Source: an uncultured Lachnospiraceae bacterium
GTDB taxonomy: Bacteria; Bacillota; Clostridia; Lachnospirales; Lachnospiraceae
Reading direction: 5' to 3'
NCBI GenBank assembly: GCA_902764045.1
Contig: CACWUI010000029.1
Span: forward strand, 1-11,965
Length of the DNA stretch: 11,965 nucleotides
The notes under the pieces were generated by a model. The model was not told where the DNA came from. It saw nothing but the letters and a program-made list of their open reading frames with translations, and ran no database searches. This document shows, one piece after another, positions 1 to 6,721 of the stretch. Position 1 is the first letter of the stretch; every line of letters starts with the position of its first letter. Both the position numbers and the translations under genes were made by a program.

Positions 1-53
1 CTGCCATTATTTTATCATAATTATTGTTTTTTTTAAATATAAATGTTTTACAG
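1..53. other. AT-rich stretch abutting the truncated topA
   Basis: Only about 9 of these 53 bases are G or C, far below the coding regions that follow. The stretch does not encode topoisomerase I sequence, and a TAA at 18-20 closes the topA reading frame. It contains runs of T and A but no ribosome binding site, no recognisable terminal repeat and no intact group II intron domain V. It could be the edge of an inserted element, a rearrangement point or an assembly end. The sequence alone cannot decide. Confidence 0.5.
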
Positions 54-905
54 TCCGAGTACTTCCAGAAGCTTAAATTTGACGGTTTTTTATCTGTATA
101 TAAAGACGATGATGATGAAAAGGATGCAGGTAATAAGCTTGCCAATTCTTTATCAGAAGATTCCGTGCTTTCTTTAAATGAACTGATAAAGGAGCAGCAT
201 TTTACACAGCCGCCTGCTCATTATACGGAGGCTTCACTTGTAAAGACATTAGAAGAACTTGGCATCGGGCGTCCCAGTACATATGCACCAACTATTTCCA
301 CGCTCATCGCGAGAAGATATGTGGTTAAGGATAAGAAGAATCTTCATGTAAGCGAGCTTGGTACCGCTGTAAATGACATGATGTGTGACGCTTTTCCCGC
401 TATTGTGGATGTGAATTTTACTGCCAATATGGAATCACTGCTTGACAGGGTGGAAGAGGGGAAAGTTGACTGGAAGGATCTTATAAGGAATTTCTATCCC
501 GATCTGAATGAAGCAGTGACAAAGGCCGAAAAAGAACTTGAAAATGTAAAGATTGAAGATGAGGTTACAGATGTAATCTGCGAAAAATGCGGACGTAATA
601 TGGTTGTGAAATACGGTCCGTCAGGAAAGTTTCTGGGATGTCCCGGATTTCCGGATTGCCGCAACACAAAGCCTTATCTTGAAAAGATCGGCGTTAAATG
701 TCCGGACTGCGGTAAAGACATAGTTCTCAGACGTACGAAAAAGGGCAGGATATTTTACGGATGTGAAAGTTATCCGGATTGTGAATTTTCCACGTGGCAG
801 AGACCTGTTGAGGAAAAATGCCCCAGATGCGGAGGACTCATGGTGGAAAAAGGCAAGAAGATTGCCTGCATAAAGGAAGGCTGCGGGTTTGTGAAAGAAG
901 CGTAA
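24..905 (+). CDS. topA: DNA topoisomerase I, C-terminal portion only (5' part missing)
   Basis: Type IA topoisomerases relax negatively supercoiled DNA through a tyrosine-linked single-strand break. This reading frame holds only the region after the active site. Counting from the TTG at 24, recognisable TopA sequence starts around residue 15 (KLKFDGFLSVY). It continues with the conserved QHFTQPP, YTEASLVKTLEELGIGRPSTY (about residues 67-87) and FTANMESLLD (132-141) blocks. Three C-terminal four-cysteine zinc ribbons follow, with cysteines at 186/189/206/212, 226/229/247/253 and 266/269/282/287. The N-terminal Toprim domain and the catalytic tyrosine domain are absent from the window. The TTG at 24 has no ribosome binding site and is probably not a real start, and an in-frame TAA lies at 18-20. 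Full-length TopA is usually about 690-700 residues, so more than half is missing. Identity is secure. Whether this is a broken gene, an interrupted gene or a contig-edge artefact is open. Confidence 0.85.
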   Translation: MFFLNINVLQSEYFQKLKFDGFLSVYKDDDDEKDAGNKLANSLSEDSVLSLNELIKEQHFTQPPAHYTEASLVKTLEELGIGRPSTYAPTISTLIARRYVVKDKKNLHVSELGTAVNDMMCDAFPAIVDVNFTANMESLLDRVEEGKVDWKDLIRNFYPDLNEAVTKAEKELENVKIEDEVTDVICEKCGRNMVVKYGPSGKFLGCPGFPDCRNTKPYLEKIGVKCPDCGKDIVLRRTKKGRIFYGCESYPDCEFSTWQRPVEEKCPRCGGLMVEKGKKIACIKEGCGFVKEA

Positions 906-935
906 ACCTTTACGAAATCATATGAATTTTTTTGA

Positions 936-987
936 TCAGGGGATGGTTTTCATTCTTACTTTAGGGAGACTGAAAACTGTCCCCTGA
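936..987. repeat. 17-bp-stem palindrome between topA and rpsB (REP-like)
   Basis: Bases 936-952 (TCAGGGGATGGTTTTCA) pair with 971-987 (TGAAAACTGTCCCCTGA) over 17 positions, with only two adjacent G-U type pairs, around an 18-nt loop. No T-tract follows the right arm, so it is not a canonical terminator on the + strand. On the - strand it would be followed by A residues. The GGGGAYGGTT...AACYGTCCCC core resembles palindromic repeats that I recall being scattered in clostridial genomes and linked to REP-associated (Y1/IS200-like) transposases. That family link is from memory and is unverified. It ends 4 bases before the -35 box of rpsB. Confidence 0.6.
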
Positions 988-991
988 CTTC

Positions 992-1021
992 TTGACATAA
1001 AATATTATTTACTGATATACT
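992..1021 (+). promoter_or_regulatory. Sigma-A promoter of rpsB-tsf
   Basis: A perfect TTGACA -35 box lies at 992-997 and a TATACT -10 box at 1016-1021. The spacer is 18 bp and a TG at 1013-1014 makes an extended -10. Transcription would be expected to start near 1028, giving a leader of about 120 nt before the rpsB start. This is one of the strongest promoter matches in the window, as expected for a ribosomal protein operon. Confidence 0.8.
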
Positions 1022-1027
1022 ATTACC

Positions 1028-1147
1028 CGTGTTGCTTTATGACACGTAACAAATAATCATGCGCGCGGATTTATTGATAAGCGGTGCCGTTTACGGTCCT
1101 TATCCTTGCGGGAAGCGTGCAGAAGTCTAACCACATGGAGGTTTAAA
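1028..1147 (+). promoter_or_regulatory. Leader of rpsB mRNA, possible autoregulatory structure
   Basis: This is the inferred 5' untranslated region between the promoter and rpsB. Short hairpins can be drawn: CGTGT (1028-1032) with ACACG (1042-1046), and GCCG (1086-1089) with CGGT (1094-1097). A weak AACC/GGTT pairing (1129-1132 with 1140-1143) would cover part of the GGAGG ribosome binding site at 1137-1141. Ribosomal protein operons are often controlled by their own product through the leader, and S2-responsive leaders are known in other bacteria. I do not recognise a named motif here, so a regulatory role is inferred from length and position. Confidence 0.4.
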
Positions 1148-1891
1148 ATGAGTGTTATTTCAATGAAACAGTTACTTGAGGCGGGTGTTCACTTCGGTCA
1201 CCAGACAAGAAGATGGAACCCCAAAATGGCTCCTTACATTTATATGCACCGTAACGGTATCCATATCATCGATCTTCAGAAGACCGTTGGTATGATCGAT
1301 TCTGCATATAATGAAATGGCAAACGTTGTATCAAACGGCGGAACAGTTCTTTTCGTAGGAACAAAGAAGCAGGCGCAGGATGCTATTTCAAGCGAAGCAG
1401 AGCGTTGCGGAATGTACTATGTAAATGAAAGATGGCTGGGCGGTATGCTTACCAACTTCAGAACCATCCGCAGCCGTATTGAGCGCCTTAAGCAGATAGA
1501 GAAAATGGAAGAAGACGGGATCTTCGAAAGACTCCCCAAGAAGGAAGTGCTTAAGCTTAAGAAAGAGCAGGAGAAGCTTCAGAAAAACCTTGGCGGTATC
1601 AAAGAGATGAAGAGAGTTCCCGACGCTATATTTATAGTAGATCCCAAGAAGGAAAGCATTTGTGTACAGGAGGCTCATGCACTGGGCATTACTCTTATCG
1701 GTATTTGCGACACAAACTGTGATCCTGATGAACTTGATTATGTTATACCCGGAAATGATGATGCCATCAGAGCAGTTAAACTTATTGTTTCAAAGATGGC
1801 CGATGCGGTCATTGAGGCTTCCCAGGGCGCTGAACTCAGCGAAGAGGAAGAGGAGAAGATTTCCGAGGAAGATACAGAGGACGAAGAATAA
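1148..1891 (+). CDS. rpsB: 30S ribosomal protein S2
   Basis: S2 (247 residues) is a late-assembling small-subunit protein that sits near the 16S rRNA 3' domain and is needed for S1 docking and initiation where S1 exists. Family hallmarks are visible: MKQLLEAGVHFGHQTRRWNPKM near the N-terminus, IIDLQKT, VLFVGTKKQAQ, YYVNERWLGGMLTNF, and PDAIFIVDPKKE with GICDTNCDPDELDYVIPGNDDAI toward the end. The reading frame is open further upstream, but ATG 1148 is preferred because GGAGG at 1137-1141 lies 6 bases before it and MSVISMKQLLEAGVHFGH is the normal family N-terminus. The C-terminus is a strongly acidic tail of Glu and Asp. The gene follows a strong promoter and a long leader, and tsf follows after 24 bases, as in most bacteria. 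Confidence 0.97.
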   Translation: MSVISMKQLLEAGVHFGHQTRRWNPKMAPYIYMHRNGIHIIDLQKTVGMIDSAYNEMANVVSNGGTVLFVGTKKQAQDAISSEAERCGMYYVNERWLGGMLTNFRTIRSRIERLKQIEKMEEDGIFERLPKKEVLKLKKEQEKLQKNLGGIKEMKRVPDAIFIVDPKKESICVQEAHALGITLIGICDTNCDPDELDYVIPGNDDAIRAVKLIVSKMADAVIEASQGAELSEEEEEKISEEDTEDEE

Positions 1892-1915
1892 TTATCATAT
1901 AAAGGAGATAAAGAT

Positions 1916-2848
1916 ATGGCAGCAGTTACAGCTTCTATGGTAAAAGAGTTAAGAGAGCAGACAGGTGCCGGTATGATGGACTGCAAGAAAGCTCTTGCAG
2001 AAACTGACGGCGATATGGAGAAGGCTCTTGAGTACTTAAGAGAAAAGGGTCAGGCAACTGCCGAGAAAAAAGCCGGCAGGATCGCAGCTGAAGGTCTTGT
2101 AATGACTATGGTTGAAGGTGACAAGACAGCGTCTATCGTTGAGGTTAATTCAGAGACAGACTTTGTTGCAAAGAATGCTGATTTCCAGGCTTATGTTGAG
2201 CAGGTTGCAAAGCAGGCATTAAATACATCCGCAACAGATCTTGAAGGATTTCTTGCTGAGAAATGGAATGACGATCCTTCTAAGACAGTCGAGGAAGCAC
2301 TTGTTGCAGAGATCGCTGTTATAGGTGAGAATCTTAAGATCAGAAGATTTGATAAGATCGTTGAGGAGAACGGATTTATTGCTTCATATATTCATATGGG
2401 CGGAAAGATCGGTGTTCTTATTGACGTTGAGACCGATGTTATCAATGACGATATCAGAGAGATGGCTAAGAATGTGGCTATGCAGGCTGCAGCGCTTAAG
2501 CCTGTATATACCACTCGTGATGAAGTGAGCCAGGAGTTCATTGAGAAGGAAAAAGAGATCCTTACAGTTGCAGCAAAGAACGAAAAGCCCGATGCTGATG
2601 ATAAGATCATAAACGGTATGGTTCAGGGCCGTATCAATAAAGAGCTTAAGGACATATGCCTTGTAGACCAGATCTATATCAAGGCTGAGGACGGAAAGCA
2701 GAGCGTTCAGAAGTATATTGATGAAGTTGCAAAGGCTAATTCCGCAAATGTTAAGATCAAGAAGTTTGTTCGTTTTGAGACCGGTGAGGGGCTTGAGAAG
2801 AAAAACGAGGACTTTGCCGCAGAGGTAGCAGCCCAGATGGGTAATTGA
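1916..2848 (+). CDS. tsf: Translation elongation factor Ts
   Basis: EF-Ts (310 residues) is the guanine nucleotide exchange factor that recycles EF-Tu-GDP to EF-Tu-GTP in the cytoplasm. The N-terminal UBA-like domain shows VKELREQTGAGMMDCKKAL (residues 9-27). The EF-Tu contact motif TDFVAKN is at residues 81-87. The two core subdomains follow, with the YIHMGGKIGVLIDV segment, and the C-terminal part ends in FVRFETGEGLEKK. Length fits the family (about 280-310). AAAGGAG at 1901-1907 precedes the ATG by 8 bases. The gene is cotranscribed with rpsB, and the transcript appears to end at the hairpin just after the stop codon. Confidence 0.97.
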   Translation: MAAVTASMVKELREQTGAGMMDCKKALAETDGDMEKALEYLREKGQATAEKKAGRIAAEGLVMTMVEGDKTASIVEVNSETDFVAKNADFQAYVEQVAKQALNTSATDLEGFLAEKWNDDPSKTVEEALVAEIAVIGENLKIRRFDKIVEENGFIASYIHMGGKIGVLIDVETDVINDDIREMAKNVAMQAAALKPVYTTRDEVSQEFIEKEKEILTVAAKNEKPDADDKIINGMVQGRINKELKDICLVDQIYIKAEDGKQSVQKYIDEVAKANSANVKIKKFVRFETGEGLEKKNEDFAAEVAAQMGN

Positions 2849-2852
2849 TCAT

Positions 2853-2881
2853 AAAAGACACCGCGTTTGCGGTGTTTTTTT
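2853..2881 (+). terminator. Rho-independent terminator after tsf
   Basis: ACACCGC at 2858-2864 pairs with GCGGTGT at 2869-2875 across the GTTT loop. The stem is flanked by A residues on the left and a seven-T run (2875-2881) on the right, which extend it. It starts within a few bases of the tsf stop codon, so rpsB-tsf forms its own transcription unit separate from the pyrH group downstream. Confidence 0.92.
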
Positions 2882-2899
2882 AATGCCTCAGTAACAAAA

Positions 2900-2926
2900 A
2901 ATCACAATATTTTGTAATTTGTGATT
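2900..2926. promoter_or_regulatory. Inverted repeat overlapping a -35 box, candidate operator
   Basis: AATCACAA at 2900-2907 and TTGTGATT at 2919-2926 are perfect 8-bp inverted copies separated by 11 bases. The right half overlaps the first two bases of the proposed -35 box of the deacetylase promoter (2925-2930), so a bound dimeric regulator could block RNA polymerase. No regulator gene is adjacent and I do not recognise the motif. The region is AT-rich, which raises the chance of a fortuitous palindrome. Confidence 0.4.
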
Positions 2927-2953
2927 AACAAATTGCCTATATAGTGCTACAAT
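2925..2953 (+). promoter_or_regulatory. Promoter of the deacetylase-pyrH unit
   Basis: TTAACA at 2925-2930 (one mismatch to the consensus -35) and TACAAT at 2948-2953 (one mismatch to the consensus -10) are separated by 17 bp. A TG at 2945-2946 gives an extended -10. The start of the deacetylase gene lies about 40 nt beyond the expected transcription start. Since the terminator after tsf lies just upstream, this promoter probably also feeds pyrH and the genes after it. Confidence 0.75.
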
Positions 2954-2999
2954 AAATCAATATCAAATAAAGTTCTATGTTTTTACAGGGAGTTAGAAA

Positions 3000-3887
3000 A
3001 TGAAAAAGAATGGATTTGTTGCGCCTATCATTACCGCTGCGGCGGCTGTAACAGCCCTGATCATTATTATGATCACTGTCAGCGGAAATGAAAGCGGCGA
3101 AAAAGTGGCCGACAATAACCAGACTACCACTGCCGAACAGACACAGTCACAGGAAACCGAAAGCACTACCACCACCATAGAAGAGGAAGCAGGTTCAAAC
3201 CCCAAAAACAAAAAGGCGGCTGAGGAACTGGAAAAGAAAGCCGAAAAGAAGGTGTATCTCACATTTGACGATGGTCCCAGCGCCAACACCGACGCGGTTC
3301 TTGATGTTTTGAAAAAATATGACATAAAGGCTACTTTCTTTGATATCGAAAAGGAAGATGAGGCCGAAAAAGCCGCTTTAAAGAGATGTTATGACGAGGG
3401 GCATACCATTGCCATCCATACCATGTCCCATGATTACGATGAGGTTTATGCTTCGCTTGACAACTGGATCGCAGATGTAGAGGGACAGCAAAAATACCTT
3501 GAGGAAGTAACGGGGGTAAAAACCTTTTACTACAGATTCCCCGGCGGTTCCAGCAATACAATAGCAGCCAAAAGAGGCACAAATATTGAAGATTGTATAA
3601 AGTGGCTCAATAAAAACGGATTTACGTATTACGACTGGAATATCGACAATGAGGATTCTACAGGTGTGAAATTTACACCGTCACAGCTTGCTGACAATGT
3701 ACTGGATTACATGAGTGATGAAGGTGATTACATGATCCTGCTTCATGATACCAACGCCAAGGGAACCACTGTAGAGTCACTTCCCAAGATCATCGAGACT
3801 CTTCAGAATAAGGGATTTACCTTCTGTCAGATTACCGATAATTCAGAATATTTCCAGCATAAAAAATATGATCAGGTAGGAGATTGA
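3000..3887 (+). CDS. Membrane-anchored polysaccharide (peptidoglycan) deacetylase
   Basis: This is a carbohydrate esterase family 4 (NodB-like) enzyme of 295 residues, expected to remove acetyl groups from N-acetylated sugars of peptidoglycan or a related wall polymer outside the membrane. A short Lys-rich N-terminus leads into one hydrophobic segment (about residues 7-28, signal anchor). A Thr/Glu/Gln-rich linker (about 30-82) follows, then the catalytic domain. All five family motifs are present: TFDDGPS (88-94, Asp90 base and Asp91 metal ligand), the HxxxH pair His140/His144 in HTMSH, RFPGG (179-183), DWN (212-214) and LLHDT (247-251). The enzyme therefore looks active. AGGGAG at 2987-2992 supports the ATG at 3000. 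It has its own promoter and sits between tsf and pyrH, which are usually neighbours. The exact substrate (GlcNAc or MurNAc) cannot be told from the sequence. Confidence 0.92.
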   Translation: MKKNGFVAPIITAAAAVTALIIIMITVSGNESGEKVADNNQTTTAEQTQSQETESTTTTIEEEAGSNPKNKKAAEELEKKAEKKVYLTFDDGPSANTDAVLDVLKKYDIKATFFDIEKEDEAEKAALKRCYDEGHTIAIHTMSHDYDEVYASLDNWIADVEGQQKYLEEVTGVKTFYYRFPGGSSNTIAAKRGTNIEDCIKWLNKNGFTYYDWNIDNEDSTGVKFTPSQLADNVLDYMSDEGDYMILLHDTNAKGTTVESLPKIIETLQNKGFTFCQITDNSEYFQHKKYDQVGD

Positions 3888-3895
3888 TACTTATC

Positions 3896-4591
3896 ATGAA
3901 ACGAGTTGTTTTAAAATTAAGCGGTGAGGCCCTCTGGTCCGAAAATGGCGGATACGACGACGGACTTATAGTCAGCATATCCGGGCAGATAAAAAAGCTT
4001 CTTGAAAACGGAATGCAGATTTCCATTGTCATAGGCGGCGGAAACTACTGGCGGGGCCGGACGGGACTCAGCATTGACCGTTGCAAATCCGACCAGATCG
4101 GAATGCTTGCCACTGTTATGAACTGTATTTATGTTTCGGAGATCTTCAGGCTGCATGATATCACCACGGCTATCCTTACTCCGTTTGTTTACAGCAATAT
4201 GACCGAGGTGTTTTCCAAGGACAGTGCTCTTTCATATCTGAACGAGGGTAAAGTGGTGTTTTTTGCCGGAGGCACGGGACATCCTTTCTTTTCAACGGAT
4301 ACGGCCATTGCCCTTCGTGCGGCTGAGATCGAGGCTGATTATATTCTTCTTGCCAAAAATATTGACGGTGTTTATGACAGTGACCCTGCAAAAAATCCCG
4401 ATGCCGTAAAGTTTGACACCTTAAAGATATCCGAAATGGTTGAAAGACAGCTTGCGGTAATAGATATGACGGCTTCCGTTCTCTGTATGGAAAACTCCAT
4501 TCCCCTGAGGGTGTTTTCCCTTAAAGAAGAAAACAGTATCATAAAAGCATTTGAAGACGGTTTTAACGGTACAACCGTAACGGTTGATTAA
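3896..4591 (+). CDS. pyrH: UMP kinase
   Basis: Bacterial UMP kinase (amino acid kinase fold, hexameric) phosphorylates UMP to UDP for pyrimidine nucleotide and UDP-sugar supply. From the ATG at 3896 the protein is 231 residues. It carries KRVVLKLSGEAL at the start, the IVIGGGNYWRG phosphate-binding segment, DQIGMLATVMN, AGGTGHPFFSTDTAIALRA and AKNIDGVYDSDPAKNP, all characteristic of PyrH. AGGAG at 3878-3882 lies 13 bases before this ATG, which is longer than usual. The in-frame TTG at 3884, overlapping the deacetylase stop as TTGA, would be only 1 base from that site and is less likely. The IDRCKSDQ segment before GMLAT differs from the commoner DR-x2-AD-x-MGMLAT form, but the aspartate is kept. 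The gene heads the pyrH-frr-uppS order typical of Firmicutes. Confidence 0.95.
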   Translation: MKRVVLKLSGEALWSENGGYDDGLIVSISGQIKKLLENGMQISIVIGGGNYWRGRTGLSIDRCKSDQIGMLATVMNCIYVSEIFRLHDITTAILTPFVYSNMTEVFSKDSALSYLNEGKVVFFAGGTGHPFFSTDTAIALRAAEIEADYILLAKNIDGVYDSDPAKNPDAVKFDTLKISEMVERQLAVIDMTASVLCMENSIPLRVFSLKEENSIIKAFEDGFNGTTVTVD

Positions 4592-4609
4592 AATAAGAGA
4601 GGTAATAAT

Positions 4610-5161
4610 ATGAGTGACATAAAAGAAACAGAAGAAAAAATGAACAAATCAATTGATTCCCTCCGTACCGAGCTTGCGACGGTCCGTGCGGGAAGAGCCA
4701 ATCCCCATATACTTGACGGTGTAATGGTGGATTATTACGGAACTCCCACACCGTTGAACCAGGCAGCCAATATTTCAGTGCCTGAGGCCCGCATGCTCCA
4801 GATACAGCCCTGGGATGCAAGTCTGTTAAAAGAAATAGAAAAAGCAATACAGATCGCCGATATCGGACTTACCCCAACCAATGACGGAAAGATGATCAGG
4901 CTTATTTTCCCCGAGCTTACCGAAGACAGAAGAAAAGAACTTGCCAAAGAAGTTAAAAAATACGGCGAAAATGCCAAAGTTGCCATCAGAAACATCAGAA
5001 GAGATGCCAATGATGCTGCAAAGAAGTTAAATAAGGACGGAGAGATCTCTGATGACGAACTTGCAAACATCGAGACAGATATTCAGCAGATGACTGACAG
5101 ATTCACAAAAGAAGTGGACGATGCCATCGATGACAAGACCAAAGAGATAATGACTGTATAA
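4610..5161 (+). CDS. frr: Ribosome recycling factor
   Basis: RRF (183 residues, against the usual 185) works with EF-G to split post-termination ribosomes. Hallmarks are the N-terminal helix with LRTELATVRAGRANP, then LDGVMVDYYGTPTPLNQAANISVPEARMLQIQPWD of the small domain. The C-terminal helices contain LTEDRRKELAKEVKKYGENAKVAIRNIRRDAND. GAGAGG at 4597-4602 precedes the ATG by 7 bases. The TAA stop shares its last A with the uppS ATG (TAATG), which suggests translational coupling. Confidence 0.96.
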   Translation: MSDIKETEEKMNKSIDSLRTELATVRAGRANPHILDGVMVDYYGTPTPLNQAANISVPEARMLQIQPWDASLLKEIEKAIQIADIGLTPTNDGKMIRLIFPELTEDRRKELAKEVKKYGENAKVAIRNIRRDANDAAKKLNKDGEISDDELANIETDIQQMTDRFTKEVDDAIDDKTKEIMTV

Positions 5162-5901
5162 TGGAAAAAGATATTTTCAAAGAGGAAGACTTAAAAGGTC
5201 TTAAGATACCGGAGCATGTGGCCGTTATCATGGACGGAAACGGTCGCTGGGCTGAGGCAAAAGGAGAACCCCGTACTTACGGACATACCGTAGGAAGCGA
5301 GGTAGTAGAGCATATGGTTGAGGTTGCAAGCGATCTGGGCATTAAGTATTTCACGGTCTATGCTTTCTCAACCGAAAACTGGAAGCGTTCTGAAGGGGAG
5401 GTAAGTGTTTTATTTTCCCTTTTTTCTGTTTATCTTAAAAAATTAATTGAAAAAGGCAGAAAAAACAATGTCCGCTGTAAGATCATCGGCGATAAAACTG
5501 CTCTTGATGACGAATTGAATAAAGTAATTGACGAGCTGGAAGAGTCCACTAAAGACAACACCGGTCTGACATTTATCATAGCCATTAATTACGGCGGAAG
5601 AGACGAGATAACAAGGGCTTTAAGAACGATCGCGGGTGAGGTTGCAAAAGGAAATACAGATCTTTCCGATATTACGGAAGACCTTGTATCAGAGCATCTT
5701 GATACAGGAGGTATTCCCGATCCGGACCTGCTCATACGGACCGGCGGTGAACAGCGGATCTCCAATTTCCTTTTATGGCAGTGCGCATACAGTGAGTTTT
5801 ATTATTGTGATACCTGCTGGCCGGACTTTGACAGGAACGAGCTTATTAAGGCGGTTGTAAAATACAACAAAAGAGACAGACGTTTCGGAGGAGTGAAATG
5901 A
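5161..5901 (+). CDS. uppS: Undecaprenyl diphosphate synthase (cis-prenyltransferase)
   Basis: UppS adds isopentenyl diphosphate units in cis to farnesyl diphosphate, giving the C55 lipid carrier for peptidoglycan and other wall polymers. The 246-residue protein has VAVIMDGNGRWA (20-31, catalytic Asp25), the RTYGH segment (38-42), YAFSTENWKRSEGEV (67-81), AINYGGRDEI (141-150) and PDPDLLIRTGGEQRISNFLLWQ (186-207). Glu212 is in the following YSEFYY motif. The usual Pro after NWKR is Ser here. The start codon overlaps the frr stop by one base and only a weak AAAGAGA-like site precedes it, so translation probably depends on frr. Its stop overlaps the cdsA start as ATGA. Its product pathway links it to dxr and ispG downstream. 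Confidence 0.96.
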   Translation: MEKDIFKEEDLKGLKIPEHVAVIMDGNGRWAEAKGEPRTYGHTVGSEVVEHMVEVASDLGIKYFTVYAFSTENWKRSEGEVSVLFSLFSVYLKKLIEKGRKNNVRCKIIGDKTALDDELNKVIDELEESTKDNTGLTFIIAINYGGRDEITRALRTIAGEVAKGNTDLSDITEDLVSEHLDTGGIPDPDLLIRTGGEQRISNFLLWQCAYSEFYYCDTCWPDFDRNELIKAVVKYNKRDRRFGGVK

Positions 5902-6707
5902 AGACCAGGATAATAAGCGGAGCTGTTATACTCGGTATTTTGATATCGACCCTTGTGATAGGTAATTGGTATCTTTATTTTGTGTGCCTTGCGGTTTCAC
6001 TTATAGGACTTTTTGAACTTTACAGGGTATTGGAAATGGAAGCTTCAATGCCTGCATGGATAGGATACGCCTCCACACTTGCCCTTTTTATATCCGTAAA
6101 GCTGGGGCTGGGATTTCATTTCGAGATCTTTATAATCACGGCTACACTTATAGCTTTGCTAACGGCTTATGTACTGATGTACCCAAGGCTTCATGTTTCA
6201 AACATTATGGCCGCCATTTTCGGTGTCGTATATGTTTCATTGATGATCAGTTTTGTTTTCCGTCTGCGTATGTCATCCGGCGGAGCTGCTACGGTATGGC
6301 TTATTTTCCTTGGTTCATGGGTAAATGATACCTGTGCTTATTTTACGGGTTATTTTTTCGGGAAGCATAAAATGAGTCCCGAGTTATCGCCTAAAAAAAC
6401 GGTTGAGGGCGCAATAGGCGGTATAGCCGGATCCACTCTTGTAGGTCTGATATACGGTATCATCGCTAATGCCGTGGGTATCGATCTTCATGGCAATGTT
6501 ATTCTGATCTTTACCCTTACGGGTCTTATCGGAGCATTCGGCGGTATTATCGGGGATCTGTCCGCATCTGCCATAAAACGGAACAGAAATATCAAAGACT
6601 ACGGCAAGCTTATCCCCGGACACGGGGGTATCCTTGACAGATTTGACAGCGTGATCATCACTGCCCCCATTGTTTACTGGCTTGTATTTTTTATGGGATT
6701 AAGATAA
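5898..6707 (+). CDS. cdsA: Phosphatidate cytidylyltransferase (CDP-diglyceride synthase)
   Basis: CdsA is an integral membrane enzyme that makes CDP-diacylglycerol from phosphatidate and CTP, the branch point for bacterial phospholipids. The 269-residue protein is mostly hydrophobic, with about seven or eight membrane segments from residues 7 to 265. The family signature is complete at residues 224-250: Ser224, Lys227-Arg228, Lys233-Asp234, PGHGG at 240-244 and DRFD at 247-250. GGAGGAG at 5887-5893, inside the end of uppS, serves the ATG, and the two genes overlap by 4 bases. Confidence 0.96.
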   Translation: MKTRIISGAVILGILISTLVIGNWYLYFVCLAVSLIGLFELYRVLEMEASMPAWIGYASTLALFISVKLGLGFHFEIFIITATLIALLTAYVLMYPRLHVSNIMAAIFGVVYVSLMISFVFRLRMSSGGAATVWLIFLGSWVNDTCAYFTGYFFGKHKMSPELSPKKTVEGAIGGIAGSTLVGLIYGIIANAVGIDLHGNVILIFTLTGLIGAFGGIIGDLSASAIKRNRNIKDYGKLIPGHGGILDRFDSVIITAPIVYWLVFFMGLR

Positions 6708-6721
6708 AAGGAGATTTTTAA

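Noticed and set aside
1059..1130. A 23-codon open frame (ATG to TAA) in the rpsB leader
   Set aside because: There is no ribosome binding site before the ATG, the codon pattern is unremarkable, and the region is better explained as untranslated leader.
1820..1888. Highly acidic C-terminal tail of S2
   Set aside because: Acidic extensions of S2 are common in Firmicutes and the tail does not suggest a separate function.
4566..4585. Overlapping small hairpins at the end of pyrH (ACGGT/ACCGT and AACCG/CGGTT)
   Set aside because: Stems are only 5 bp, they lie in coding sequence, and no T-tract follows. frr follows 18 bases after the pyrH stop, so a terminator here is unlikely.
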